Origin: Lumnitzera littorea | Lineage: Eukaryota; Streptophyta; Magnoliopsida; Myrtales; Combretaceae | DNA length: 64,000 nt | Reading direction: 5' to 3' | Assembly: GCA_024138015.1 (NCBI GenBank) | Contig: JAMXBB010000011.1 | Span: forward strand, 74,738,199 to 74,802,198 | Part shown: positions 48,363-60,398 of the stretch, one piece after another | Layout of the letters: each line of letters starts with the position of its first letter | How positions within the stretch are numbered: position 1 is the stretch's first letter | The notes under the pieces: model-generated | The model's input: the letters and a program-made list of their open reading frames with translations, nothing else | Databases searched by the model: none | What the model was told of the DNA's origin: nothing | Translations under genes and position numbers: made by a program

Positions 48363-50716
48363 TGTAAGCCCCATCAATCAAGTATTCGAGGTTCGATATA
48401 TAAAATTTAGGACGATTGGGTAAGTTATTCGATTGAGCCCAAATTTTATGACGAAATTAGAAATATTAGTAAAAGTAATTCCGTGAGTTTGAATTTAGAA
48501 AAATAAAATAATTAAATATTATAATGTTGAGTTATAAGTATATTACTCATTATTTATCGAAAACGCATAAAATGAGTTTCAATAAATAACAAATCAATAG
48601 AGATAAATTATATATATACTAAAAATCATAAAATAACTTAAATAATATTTAAGAGTATTTATTTGTACCATATATGTATTTACGTATAGGTAAAAATACG
48701 TAAAATTACTTAAATTACCTAAAATATACTAAAATAATGCTAATAATTAAGGAAAATTTATAAAAATTTAAAGAAAAATCAAGAAAATTTTGGAACAGTG
48801 AAAAATTGTCTGGATTGTGATTGTTGTAAGTTGGGATCAAGAATAGAAAATTAACCAATAGAATTAAACCAACTAAAAAGTGGGAAAAAGAAGAAAATAA
48901 CGACACTTGGCACAAAATAAATTAAGATAAAACCCTAAACATTACTATAAATTTAGAAAACCACTTCTTAAACCCCATTTGGTCAATTTAGAGCTTAGAA
49001 AAAATAGGGAAAGGAGAGAAGAGAAAAGAAAGAATTTGTAGAAAAAACTAGCTAAATAAAGTGTAATTAGGGCTTATAAAGAGAATGCACTTCTGACTAC
49101 CACCTAGGAGTGGACAGCCACCACCATTGGACGATGGAGGTAGTGTCTACGTCGACTGACAAGGCCATGGTGGTTAGCGGTGGCCAAAGACAGCAACGTT
49201 AGTCAGTTCTAAATCCTATTCCAATTTTGTTTAATTTATTAAAAATATCAAATAATTATGAAAAATTATGAAATTTAGTATTCTAGAATTATTTTGTATA
49301 TATTTTTTGGGAAAAATATTTTTTTTTTAAAAAAAATTAGGTCTTAGAATATATCATGCTTAAGAAATCCCTAAACCAAAACCGGTTTTCGATATTGATT
49401 TAAATAACCTTAATAATGTAGTTTTAACTTCAAAATTTTATGTAGACTATTTAGAGTATTTATAACAATGCTATGAAGAGCTTTTCTAAAAAATTATTTT
49501 CTAAAATCATGCATAAGAGATAATTTATGAGCTTAATTTAGTGATTTAATGTCTATTTATTATAAATACTTATTTAACATGTAATTAGGTATCTTAGGAT
49601 ATTATTTGTTGATGTAGGATGATATTTATGATGTTGAAGGTGTTAAATGTAAGAATCATGTGTATTGTGCAGTAAATATATATAAATAAATAATACGTAA
49701 AAAAGTCACATTTAAGTTAATATTGTGATTTAGGGTTTAATTGGTATAAATTCTAATTTAAGATGTATTCAGACATTTTGAGATGTTAATTGGTGATAAG
49801 AGATGATATTTGAAGTATTAGGAATGTTAGATGTGTATATTATGTACATATTAAGTAATAATGAGTAATATGTAAATATAAGAGATTAATGAATAAAAAA
49901 TAATAGGTTAAAATTGATATTGATAATGATAATAATAATAATATACAATAAATCCAATATGAAATATAAATTTAGGTAATTATATGAAAAATGTAAATTT
50001 TTCTCACATTACAAGTAAATTCGGTAGTTAAATTAAGAATATAGTATACCGTATCGACCAAAATATTTATTAAGAGCTAAATAGAAGATTTAGGACACCT
50101 GAATATAGTTAGATAAATTTCACATATTGATTCAGAAGCAATTCTTATAGTGTACGAATAAAAACAGTAACGAGAAGCTAAAACATAACCTAAATTCCGA
50201 AATTGAATTAGAAACTAGTTTAAAATCAACCTAGTTATAAGAAATAGAGAACTTGAATTATTGAGTAAGGTTATAAGTTTAAACTAAAACTAAGGATTTA
50301 ACCTAATATAATAAGACCCAAAACTAAAGACAATAATTATCTAAATTACAGAATAAAATCTATTTATGATAGTTATATGAGAACTAAAACGACATTCATA
50401 TTATAGGGATTATCAGTTACGGTCTGTTGTAAGTCACACCTTGAGTGAACAACCTGAATTCTGAAATTAATTCAAAAATTGAATCAAAAACTAGTTTAGA
50501 ATTAACCTAATTATAAGAAATATAAAACTTAAATAATTAAGTAAGACTATAAGTTTAAACTAAAACTAAGGATTTAACCTAAATGTAGTAAGACCCTAAA
50601 TTAAAGATAATAATTATCTAAATTACAGAATAAAATCTATTTATGATAATTATATGAGAACTAAAACAACATTCATATTATAGGGATTATCAGTAATAGT
50701 CTACTGCGAGTTGCAT
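48363..50716 (+). mobile_element. LTR B3, shorter B-family solo LTR in the gypsy leader
   Basis: It starts TGTAAGCCCCATCAATC and is homologous to the first part of B2 (for example 48410-48500 with 43735-43800, and 49203-49320 with 44690-44800) in the same orientation. Flanks CTTAG (48358-48362) and CTTGG (50717-50721) would be a duplication with one change. The right end is uncertain because a 277-bp tandem duplication covers it. It is about 1.2 kb shorter than B2. Confidence 0.65.
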
Positions 50717-50738
50717 CTTGGGTGAGCAAGCAAGAAGT
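50187..50738 (+). repeat. 277-bp tandem duplication
   Basis: Two adjacent copies (about 50187-50461 and 50462-50738), starting AACCTAAATTCCGAAATT and AACCTGAATTCTGAAATT and both containing TAGTTTAAACTAAAACTAAGG-like and ATAGGGATTATCAGT blocks. Roughly 88-90 percent alike by eye. It appears to run over the right border of LTR B3. Confidence 0.85.
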
Positions 50739-51020
50739 CTTCACACCAAACAACATAAACACACACTCAAACACTTTTTTACGTGAAAGTTCAGTATATC
50801 ACAAACACAACAGCCACTTTTAAGAACAACAACCCAACTGAAACCTACTCTGTTTCATGTACTTGAAACAGTATAAAACAGAGTAAATAACCAAAACAAA
50901 CTACTACTCCTTCTACTTACTCGAACTCTTACAACTAACTTCCAAGTAACTACAACACACTATCACAACAATCACTATTCACAATATAGTTCAAACATAA
51001 CTTACCTAAATGAAATCTCC
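50739..51020 (-). other. Leader of the minus-strand gypsy element
   Basis: Untranslated leader between primer site and LTR B3. CTGTTTCAAGTACATGAAACA (on either strand) near 50852-50872 forms an almost perfect palindrome. No ORF. Confidence 0.45.
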
Positions 51021-51033
51021 GTTCTAATATCAA
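51021..51033 (-). other. Primer binding site of the minus-strand gypsy element
   Basis: The minus strand reads TTGATATTAGAAC, a decayed form of TTGGTATCAGAGC complementary to the 3' end of initiator tRNA-Met. It lies a few bases inside the LTR end. Confidence 0.6.
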
Positions 51034-51038
51034 GATGA

Positions 51039-51886
51039 TGTGAACTAGGGTTAAGGACTGACAAGGTTTGTCATGAAGATGGGTTCAAACTTGTAAAAAG
51101 CTTGAAGAAAGTTATGGGAATCGCATGAAAACGGTAAAAAGTAAAACAAGCAAACCCATAAACAGCTCTAAGGATATAATGCACCAGGGAACTTCCAAGG
51201 ACTCACGGCACAACTTGATATGATGCACAAGATGGTTCGGTGAGGTTACTTGCCATCTAGTCTTGCTTAAGGGTTAGGATAGGAGTGAAGTAAGCAAACA
51301 AGCTAACAAAAGCAATATTCACAAAAAGTATATTCAATGTTCTAATGTGAGATGATTGTGCCTATATGTATAGTGAGTATTTATATTTTAAAAAACTAGG
51401 GTAACCTGCATAAAATGAAATAGACTAAAAAAGGGTAATATCTAAAAGAAGTAATATCCAAGGAATAATAAGAGTACAATTGAAAATACAATATAAACGA
51501 ATATCTTGTACGGGGGATTCTGTCATATGGTTGCTTGGACACGTGGCTCTTTATGGATGGATAGCTTTTTAACAAAAAAGACAATTTTGTGCGATCAGTT
51601 GGGTATCTACTGAGCCAAGATACCGAGTAGAGGTGGTAGGTCAGTTGTACCAAGCCAAACAATTAATTCTTCTGAGGTGAATTCGCTTTGAAAGTATTCA
51701 GTATGGCTTGAATTCGGCTCAGCTGAGTTGATGGTCAATGAGTCGAGCTGATGCTCGATTGTAGTTCAGGTCAGCAGATTACAACAACTCAAACTCCTTA
51801 ATAGTAGGTCATAAGGAAACAATTTACCCGGCCATACTTTCTAGCTTCAAGCTTAAGTCAAGGGTTTGGTAGTTTGATTCCTATCA
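51039..51886 (-). repeat. 5' LTR of the minus-strand gypsy element
   Basis: It starts on the minus strand with TGATAGGAATCAAACT, ends next to the primer site, and is homologous to 40758-42275 without the hAT insert. About 848 bp. It provides the empty site for the hAT insertion near 51768. Confidence 0.85.
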
Positions 51887-52640
51887 TTTCGCCCATATGG
51901 TTCGCGGAGCTATTCAAGGGAGCTAAACTTTAAAGAACAATGCATTCTCTACCCCAACTTACTAAGGTACTTTGTTCTTTATCTCATTAAAGAAACTCCT
52001 GAGGTGCCTAACCTGTTGCTAAGCGACCTCTTTGCAACACCCCCAGTCCAAGGCTAAGCACTAAACTCGCTTGCTACCAAGTTGACACTTCTTTGAGGCC
52101 GAGTTGCCCTACTTCCAAGCCAATCGGCTAAGGCCAATCAAAAGAATGACTGCACATTGGACCGGCCCTTCCTAAGCCCAAAACAATTGAGCTATTGAGC
52201 TGCCATATAATTGACCTGACCTACTCTATTTAGAATTAGCTTTACTTAGCATACAACATCATTTGGACCACATAATAGACAATAGATACGCGTCCCATTC
52301 TTCTAACATCTGTACTGTCCTTTTTGCTACCAAATATCCTTTTTGTCTATTTACAACTTTACCTTTGTAATTTAATTCTCTTTTCTTTTTTAGTAAGAAT
52401 CCTTTTTGTAATTTACTTTGCTTAGGACTTGCCCTAATTAGGCCATATAAATACTTGTAATATGTAATAACTGTAACATAAGTGACTTTGAACTTTCAGA
52501 TATACTTTCTCTTGTGAGCTAAGCATCCCTTGCATACTCTTATCTAGTCTATTGTGAGCATGGATTAGTAGCAAGTGCCATCCAATCACACTTATGGTGA
52601 TATTAAGTGCAACTTAAGCTTGTGTGAGGTATCGATGAGT
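51887..52640 (+). mobile_element. LTR-like segment with primer-site-like end
   Basis: A TATA box GCCATATAAATACTTG near 52441-52456, a CT-rich R/U5-like region and a GGTATCGATGAG (52628-52639) that resembles the tRNA-iMet primer site suggest the 3' part of a gypsy LTR. The layout resembles 36100-36670. The upstream border against the gypsy 5' LTR at 51886 is unresolved. No coding sequence. Confidence 0.4.
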
Positions 52641-52867
52641 AATATCCATCATTAGTGCATGAAGACCCTTGCTCAAACCTCAACTACCATTTATTTTTCG
52701 GATCATCTTGCAGTTCAGACCCACCTTTTTTGGCTCGTGTGATATCAGTAACCATGTGTCACCCCTTCTTGGTAATCTGTATCAACTACGATGGGTAATT
52801 ATTCAAAATATTCCTTCTATTTTCCCTAATATATGCAATTTTTTAACTATTTACTTAATATTTTTAC

Positions 52868-55745
52868 ATGTGGTTATTTACATGATTAAGTTTCAAGAAT
52901 GTGGCTTGCCCCATGCTCATATTGTCTTATTTTATGACCTTAAAGATAAGTATCCTACTCTTGATGACATTGATAGCATTATAAGTGCCGAAATACTAGA
53001 TGAGAAGGAAAATCCTATTATGTATGAAGCAATTAAACAATTTATGATTCATGGTCCATGTGGCACTTTAAATCTGAAATCACCATGTATGGTTAATGGG
53101 ATATGTACAAAGCATTATCCTAAGAGGTTTATTGATTTTACTATAATCGACATGCAGGGTTTTCCAATATATAGAAGAAGAAATAGCAGTTATGTTGTCA
53201 ATAAAGGTGGCATCCATTTAGATAATTGTTATGTTGTGCCATACAATGTTCATTTGTTAGTCAAGTGCTAGGTACGTATTAATGTTGAGTGGTGCAATTG
53301 TTCTAGATCAATTAAGTATTTGTTTAAGTACATGAACAAAGGATTATATTGATCTACTATAGTGTTTGAGGAAAGTTTAGGAATGCATCCTAATCGTAAT
53401 TCTATTATAGATTAAATCAAAACATGCCTTAGATTATAAGTATATTTATGCTTCTGAAGCTTCTTAGAGAATTTTTGCATTTGATATCCATTATCATGAA
53501 CTGGCTATTGAGAGACTTAACTTCCATCTACCTAATGAACAATCTATCATCTTCTCAAAGTCAGATAATATTGAAAATGTTATAAATCGACTTGGTGTTG
53601 AGGATACCTTGTTCACAAAGTGGATGAAAACAAATGAAGCACATGAAGATGCAAGACGACTGACTTATTACAAATTTCCTCAACACTAGGTTTAGCATAG
53701 TGATATTAAATTATGATTAAGAAGAAAAAGAGGTCGGTATGTAGGCCAAATCTACTATGTACACCCTACCAATGGTGAGTGATTTTATCTTCGAATGTTG
53801 CTTAATACTATTAAAGGTTGCACATCATTTGAGCATATTAGAACTATAAATGGAGTTTTATATCCAACATACAAGGTGGCTTGTTATGTACATAAACTTC
53901 TAGATAGTGAGGGAATGGTATGATGCTTTACAAGAAGCTTTTGCTTGGGTTAGCGTAAAACAAATATGTGAATTATTTGCTACCATGTTACTGTATTGTG
54001 AAGTTGTCGAACTTAGCCAATTATGGGAAAATTCTTGGTTAGTGCTATCGAATGAAATACTCTATTCACAAAGGCAAATCCTCTAATTCCCTAAGTTACA
54101 AATGATAGAAGAGCGAATAAAAAATTATGCATTTCTAGAGATTGAATCAATCCTTCTTCGTAATGGTAGCTCTCTTAAGAACTTTCCACTAATGTCTCTT
54201 CCAAATGTAAATTTTCCAGCGTAAGTTAGAAATAGATTAATACAAGAAGAGCTATCTCATGATATAAGCTCCCTAAAGAGAGAGCACATATCCCTTATAA
54301 CCGGTCTTAACGAGGTGCAACCAAACATATGTGATTCAATCATTAAAGTAGTATATTTAGGCAGTTGAAGTATTTTCTTCATTTACGAGCACGATGATAC
54401 ATGTGAGACATATTTGTATAGGATGATAATTACAAGGATACAATCAAAAGGAAAAACTGTACTTGCTGTAGCATCATCAGGAATCACAACATTACTATTA
54501 CCTGGCGGACATAGATCACATTCAAGATTTCAAATCCCATTAAGTGTAGATGAGAACACCATTTGTGACATTAAACTAGGTATTGATATTGTTGAGTTGT
54601 TGAAACAAGCAAGTATGAAGCTCCAATGGTAGAAAATATTGCTTGGAGACTCTTGATAGAATGCTCAAGGATATTATGAAGCATTCCCATCCCCAGTGTG
54701 CATCGATTCCTTTTGGAGGTAAGGTCATTGTTCTTAAAGGAGATTTTAGACAAATATTACCAATTATTTGACATGGAAGAAGAGAAGACACTGTAGCTAT
54801 TGCTTTGAACATGTCCTATCTTTGGTAATTAAGTAAGGTTTACAAACTTACAATCAATATACCCTTAAGAAATGGCGTAAATAACACAACAACTTTATTT
54901 GACCTTAAAAGCTTTAATGAATGGATTTTAAAGATTGGTAATGGAGAAATTGGTGAAGGTGATGATGAGAATTTGATCGAAATTCCAATCGAGTTTCTCC
55001 TTCCACAAATGGATAATCTAATAAAGAAAATTGCAAATTACATATACCATAATTTACTTGAGAGGTATATAGACTATACTTACCTACAAGAGAGAGTAAT
55101 TTTAGCACCAACCAATGAAATTATGGAAGAAGTTAATGATTACATCCTATTGTTGCTCGATGAAAAAGAGAGGTAATATTTTAGTTTCGATTCAATTTTT
55201 AATGGATCTATTGACATTTCTAATGATAATTTGCTCTATCAAATTAAGTTTCTTAATACCTTAAAATTCCCCAGAATCCCAAACTATTCATTGAAACTAA
55301 AAGTTTAAGCACATGTGATGTTTTTAAGAAATCTAAGTCAAACAACATGTCTATGTAATCGAACAAGACTCTACATTACTCAACTATTTCATCATATTAT
55401 TGATGCTGAAGTAATGTTTAGAAACAACATTAGGAAAAAAGTGCTCATTCCTAGAATTATTTGATCTCTAAATAGCTTAGAGTTGCCATTTGTCCTAAAA
55501 AGAAGACAGTTTCCTCTAGCCATATGCTTCTCCATGACTATAAACAAAAGAAAAGGACAATCCTTTCATCATGTAGGGCTTTATTTGAAAAAGTTAGTCT
55601 TTAGACATGGCTAATCATATGTCACCGTATCTAGAGTTACAAATAAAAAAGGTTTGAAAAATTTGCTAGCCAATGAAGATCCACCTAGGAACTCAACAAC
55701 AACAAAAAATGTTATCTATCTTGAAGTTTTTACCAACTTAAGGTA
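52868..55745 (+). pseudogene. Helitron Rep/helicase relic
   Basis: The Rep part starts abruptly at VVIYMIKFQECGLPHAHIVL (from 52868) with the HUH motif (PHAH) kept, passes FMIHGPCGTLNLKSPCMVNG (open to 53268), LDNCYVVPYNVHLLVKC, and INVEWCNCSRSIKYLFKYMN with the two Tyr of the catalytic block. The N-terminal zinc-finger region is missing. After a decayed middle (53.4-54.3 kb, many stops) the PIF1-type helicase runs from about 54380: the P-loop position reads YEHDDTCETYLYR instead of GGTGKT, then VASSGITTLLLPGG, FGGKVIVLKGDFRQILPI (about 54712), and motif V/VI QFPLAICFSMTINKRKGQSF ... SYVTVSR (about 55508-55636). Rolling-circle transposition is impossible from this copy. Confidence 0.88.
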
Positions 55746-55892
55746 GCTTGGATTTTTTCCACTACTAATGCTTAAGTTTTGAATTATTTAAACTTGAAAT
55801 TTATTATTTTCATTTTACCTTAATTGCTTTATAATAGTTAATATTTTAATTGTTTAACCACAATTTTAAATTACTTTTCTTTTTATGTATAG

Positions 55893-58090
55893 ATGCATAA
55901 GAATTACTATCTTCTTAATAAGCTATCCTCACTTCAAGACAGTTGGAAGATTAGAGCTCGAGTTACAAGAATTTGGAATTCTACCAATATAAAGAAAAAC
56001 AATAAACTAATCTGTATGGACATGGTTGTAGTTGATGAAGAGGTAATACATATTTTTTTTTAAAATATATGGTTAATATATTAAAGCATTTCATTTTAGC
56101 TTAAATATATTACAAGTGAATTTAAAAATTTAACATAATAATCCTTCTACTTCACAGAATAACATTATGTATGCCTTCATATGATCTCAACATATCAATA
56201 AGTTCAACATCCTTTGGAGAAAGGAAAAATATATGATATCACTAATTTCAAAGTTGCAATGACAAATTCCAATTTCAAGCTAGTGAATGATAAATATAGC
56301 TTGAGCTTCCTGTGAAACACTTCGGTCAAAAGGATTGCTAGTGAATGCTTGAAAATTCTAATGCAAAAATTTGATTTTGTATCATTTGATACGACCATTA
56401 GAAGATATAATAACATTGAATTGCTTTTATGTGTATTAAATTTTACTATCAAATTCAATATTTGCAAGTTAAATATTTAGAAAATGTACTGATTTACCCT
56501 TTTTTATATATGTAATTGGGCAATTGCTTGTACTTGGCCCTGTGGAAGAAATGATGTTGGCAAGTTTAGTAGTACGATTTAAAAATCTACAACTCTTTAC
56601 ATTAGAGTAACAACCTCAAAACTTGAAATATTATACTTTGTTTTTATTTTATTTTATATACAAACTTTTTCGTTTCTATTGTAAGGGAAAAGAAAATTGG
56701 AGTTACCTATTGAGGTTTTTTTGTTACATCAATTGATGAAAACATTCATAAGGACAACAATAGTCCTCTTGCTATTATTGTTACATCAACTATGGTCAAG
56801 TGCTTTAAAGGTACTTTACTAAATAAAATTTAATTATTTACTATACTTAGTATTTCTATGCATCTAAGAGAAAAAATAACATTCGCACTATATTTATTAC
56901 AGGAATGTTAATCTTTGTAGGTGAATATTACTTATCCTCAATAAGTGTAATAAAAATTTACATTGATTTAGACGTTGCCGAAACATCAATGATTTTAGAA
57001 AGGTACATATAGTTCAAATGTTCAATTATGACAATTACATTATACTATGCAACTAATGCATTTTCTGTTGTAGAGAGTTGCAAAATAATATAAGGGCTAT
57101 GAACCATCTTTCAACTAACACAACATGTGGTACCTAAAGATACAATATTTATACATAGATGTAGTTTGTAGTAAATCATCTACATGACATGGAAATACGA
57201 AAATCAGGTAAGTGATTTTTAATTTTTAATTCAAAATTTATGAATGAGTGCCATTGAATATATTTACACTTTTTATTATAAAAAATAGCCTTTTTAAATA
57301 CATAGCGACAATTTTGCTTATTGAAAATGAAATAGAAAAGCTCAAAAAGGAAGACACTAAATTCTTTTGCAAATATTATAAAAAATATTCCCAATTTCCA
57401 ATGCTAAGATAATCAATCATCTTTATTACTGTTTCAAACACATGTATACATTATGCATTCTTAGGTGTCATGAGATTCTTATATAGACTATTTTTCTTAA
57501 TTTTAAAGACACTGAATACAAAGGGTAGTAGTTGATAGCGCAAAACAGCCACAATCGTTATATTTGATTGTAAGGATGAAAAGCTCTTAAAAAATATGTA
57601 CTAATTTTTTGTTCACAAAACAAAATCAGGTACTTAAATTTGCTATTAAAAAATATACGGTTTCCAATTTCATAAATGTATCGTTATACAATATAATTTT
57701 GCTTTTATAAATAATATAGGATGAAGCATTTAAATTGCCAATTCAAAACATAAGTTTTGAGGAGAGAGACTTATTTTAAATTGAAATTGAATGACCACAA
57801 TTTAAAGAAAGGCATGAAATATTGCATTTATAGGTTATTCCCAATTATTTATTCAGCTAAGACAAACACATTGTCAGTTAGTTATTATACATTTGTATTT
57901 AAATTCTTTTTTATACTTCGACAAATATTAAATACTAATTCTATTTCATTTTTTATTACATAAATGATGTAAGAAAAGAATAATCAAACTGAAGAATTAT
58001 CAATTAAATAATCACCGTCCACTTGCAAAATAATTCTCTAGAATTCAAAGCTAAACAATCTCAACTGAAAAGGAAAGACAATGATGATAA
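55893..58090 (+). pseudogene. Helitron-associated RPA1-like (OB-fold) gene relic with introns
   Basis: First exon 55893-56042 (MHKNYYLLNKLSSLQDSWKI ... RARVTRIWNSTN ... LICMDMVVVDEE) ends at a GT donor. A short intron ends with TTCACAG at 56157. The next exon shows KIYDITNFKVAMTNSNFKLV and NDKYSLSFL (about 56225-56315), the first OB fold of plant RPA70-like proteins carried by Helitrons. Later fragments (CTWPCGRNDVGKF near 56528, YIDLDVAETSMI near 56963) are consistent with the following OB folds. A stop at SLSFL and frequent later stops mark decay. It follows the helicase in the same orientation, the gene order known from plant Helitrons. Confidence 0.75.
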
Positions 58091-58490
58091 TGTAAACATG
58101 AACAATTTAACAACATAGCCAAGGTAATAAAAATAAAATGAGTTATTTCTCTCAAAATTACTTTTTTTTAATGAAATTTTTTCTTTTTAAGATTTGATGT
58201 TCGATATTTAATAGATAAAACCCATTTCAAGAGCACCAAGCGAAATAAAAAAATAAAAAAAAAAAACTTTATGTCTCTATTTGTTCATAATAATATGATA
58301 TTTTTTTCCTAATAATATATGAATATGATTTTAATATTATGAAATTTTATATTTATCAAGTATGATTGTTTAAGAAAAATATTTATTACATAATCATGGA
58401 AGCATTTGTCATTTACAACAAAAGAATAATTTAATATAACGTATTTTCATTGTTATTATTCATTAAAGTATTTAATAGAATGTATGTACA
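58091..58490. other. AT-rich DNA between Helitron relic and eIF3B
   Basis: Contains an A run at 58241-58265 and no coding signal. It should hold the eIF3B core promoter and perhaps the Helitron 3' end; I could not identify a CTRR-terminated hairpin. Confidence 0.35.
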
Positions 58491-58494
58491 TTAA

Positions 58495-58759
58495 TGTACT
58501 CCCTCTCTCGCATGTGACGTAACCTTCCAACGATCCGGCCTCTGCTAACCCTAACCCTAAAGCTTACTCACTCCCGGCAAACGGCGTTCTCGCATCTTCT
58601 TCTCCACAATACCTCAGCACTCGTCCACTAGCCCTAATAACTCCTCCGTCTCCTTACTGCTTCCTCAGGGATAACTCGGAAGCACGATTGGGAACTCCAC
58701 CTCCTCGCCCAACATTTACCCTATCCGGCCGCGTCGTCCTTCTAGCAGACGCCGTCAAA
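58495..58759 (+). other. EIF3B: Probable eIF3B 5' untranslated exon
   Basis: A sharp change to C-rich, GC-balanced sequence (starting CTCCCTCTCTCGCATGTGAC) ends at a GT donor (AAAG/GTATGC, 58760). There is no long ORF. The next acceptor consistent with the coding ATG at 60399 is AG at 60375-60376 (TCCCTGATAG). Non-coding first exons of this make-up are usual for plant translation genes. The transcription start itself is a guess. Confidence 0.6.
58547..58562 (+). promoter_or_regulatory. Telo-box-like element in the eIF3B leader
   Basis: AACCCTAACCCTAAAG carries two telomere-type AACCCTAA units. Telo boxes are common near the start of plant genes for ribosomal proteins and translation factors, where they help link expression to cell growth. 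A TGACGTAA motif lies just upstream at 58515-58522. Function here is inferred from position. Confidence 0.55.
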
Positions 58760-60376
58760 GGTATGCAATTTTCTCTCTTCTCCGACATGCCGTGGCGGTG
58801 GCGGGATGACTCTAGGAATTTTTAATTTCTCTGTAAACTAAATCTGTGATCTTTTTTCCACAATGTAGAGGTCTCCTTGCATCTGTTTTTTTTTTTTCGA
58901 ACAATTAAAGAATAGAACTTACGTTTTAAATTGAGATGTCATTACATATCAGCCAGTTGCTTGTGTTCCGCAACTTTTTCCGGTAATGAATAAATTTTTA
59001 TGGGTAATGCTAGGTTCGGCAACTTGGAACTTGGAAAAATCTTGCAGATTGAACTTGGAAAAACTGTGAATCGCTTTATCGAAATTCAAAATCTCTGCCA
59101 TACAATTTGCAAACTTATATGGTTTGCGTTATTTTGTTTTTAGAAATATAGTACATGCCATAATTCAAAAACACACTAGAAAATTTTCTTTATGAAATGT
59201 TTCTTCCTTGTGTATTGATGATATGGTACGTACTTCTTTGAGGCTAATGATATGTTTGAGTTTGGCCATCTCAAGCACTTAATACTCTAGGTTTTTTGTA
59301 GTCTCTGGGTTGGATTGGTTTGGTATTGGGGCATTAATGAATTTGATATGAAGAATCAATTTTAACTGTTGCCTTAAGTCTTATGGACTCAGGTTATGCT
59401 CCTTTTCGGTATTCATAACTATATCGAATCCAGAAAAGCACATAATTCAAATGTGGAGGCAAGTTAGTAAAATAGGGAAGTTCCTTCTAATGAGACGGTT
59501 TAACCTCACAACTGAATCCAACCTATATATGCAAACCAATATTGAGAGACTTAAAGACCGTACCAACCTTCCAAGCAACAAGGTTCTCCTCACCTTATTT
59601 CAGACTAAAGAATGTGGTCAGCTTGTGTTATCTATAGTTAACTCAGTATTCACTTTTGACTATTCACTTACTCAGCTTAGACCTTCATTTCTTAATCCCA
59701 TATAAACTAAAAAAAGTTGAGGGTTTCCTTTTTCTAGTCTTCACATCATTTCCTGAAAATAAAATATTTGTAATTGTAGCAAAGGTATACTTAAATAGCA
59801 AATAGAATAACTCTAAATGCATGCACAAAGTACTCTTACACATTCAAATGTAATTAAGAAAATGCTTTCTAATTTTAAGTAAATTTGCCCAGCATTTATA
59901 TGGACATAAAAAATCTTCACTCACTTAGGTTTGAAATTCTTAGAGCAGAAGTAATATCCTCTATTTGTTGAACTATAATTAGAACTTGTGATTAACATCT
60001 TCACTGAGGTTTGAAATTTAGTGATCAGAATTTGGTGGATGGTTGATAAACCTGCTTTCAAAATCCCTATGATTTGTATTAATTGCATCCATCCACCCAA
60101 AAGAGAAAGAAGAATTGAACTTCTTGTGTATATGTGAGTTTACTGGACGTTGTTGTACTGTCATTTTGATTTCTGGTAAATGTTTCGATACTGTTATGTA
60201 ATAGTGAAAATGCAAAGAGTGATTTTCATATCAAATATTCATCCTACATGTAATTGGAGAAGATATGGATTAGAGAATAGCTAAACCTTATTCCAGTATA
60301 TTACTTATTTCTACATGCTGGTTAATGGTTGTTCATTCTGCTTCATGATTAACCATTGTGATTTTCTCCCTGATAG
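58760..60376 (+). other. Intron in the eIF3B 5' UTR
   Basis: GT at 58760 and AG at 60375-60376 by inference. From 59717 on, this intron, the first coding exon and the start of intron 1 were copied to 39797-40705. The 84-codon ORF at 59451-59702 has no recognisable homology and is not called. Confidence 0.5.
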
Positions 60377-60398
60377 ATAAATAAGAGAAGGGGAAATC

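Larger units (their letters stand above)
40758..51886 (-). mobile_element. Minus-strand chromovirus-like Ty3/gypsy element with nested insertions
   Basis: Order on the minus strand: 5' LTR (51886 to about 51039), primer site, leader, gag, pre-RT stretch, RT, C-terminal tail, 3' LTR (42275 to 40758). It is split by B3 (48363-50716) in the leader, by B2 (43681-47233) in pol, and by an hAT element in the 3' LTR. Protease, knuckle and integrase are deleted. The outer 3' LTR end is lost at the breakpoint with the eIF3B fragment, so the target duplication cannot be tested. Confidence 0.85.

Noticed and set aside
52669..52867. N-terminal 66 codons of the 200-codon ORF as part of Rep
   Set aside because: They show no Helitron similarity; recognisable Rep starts at 52868. 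Probably a chance in-frame extension or intron remnant.
59451..59702. 84-codon ORF in the eIF3B leader intron
   Set aside because: No recognisable domain, not part of the duplicate at 39.8 kb, and no splice context.
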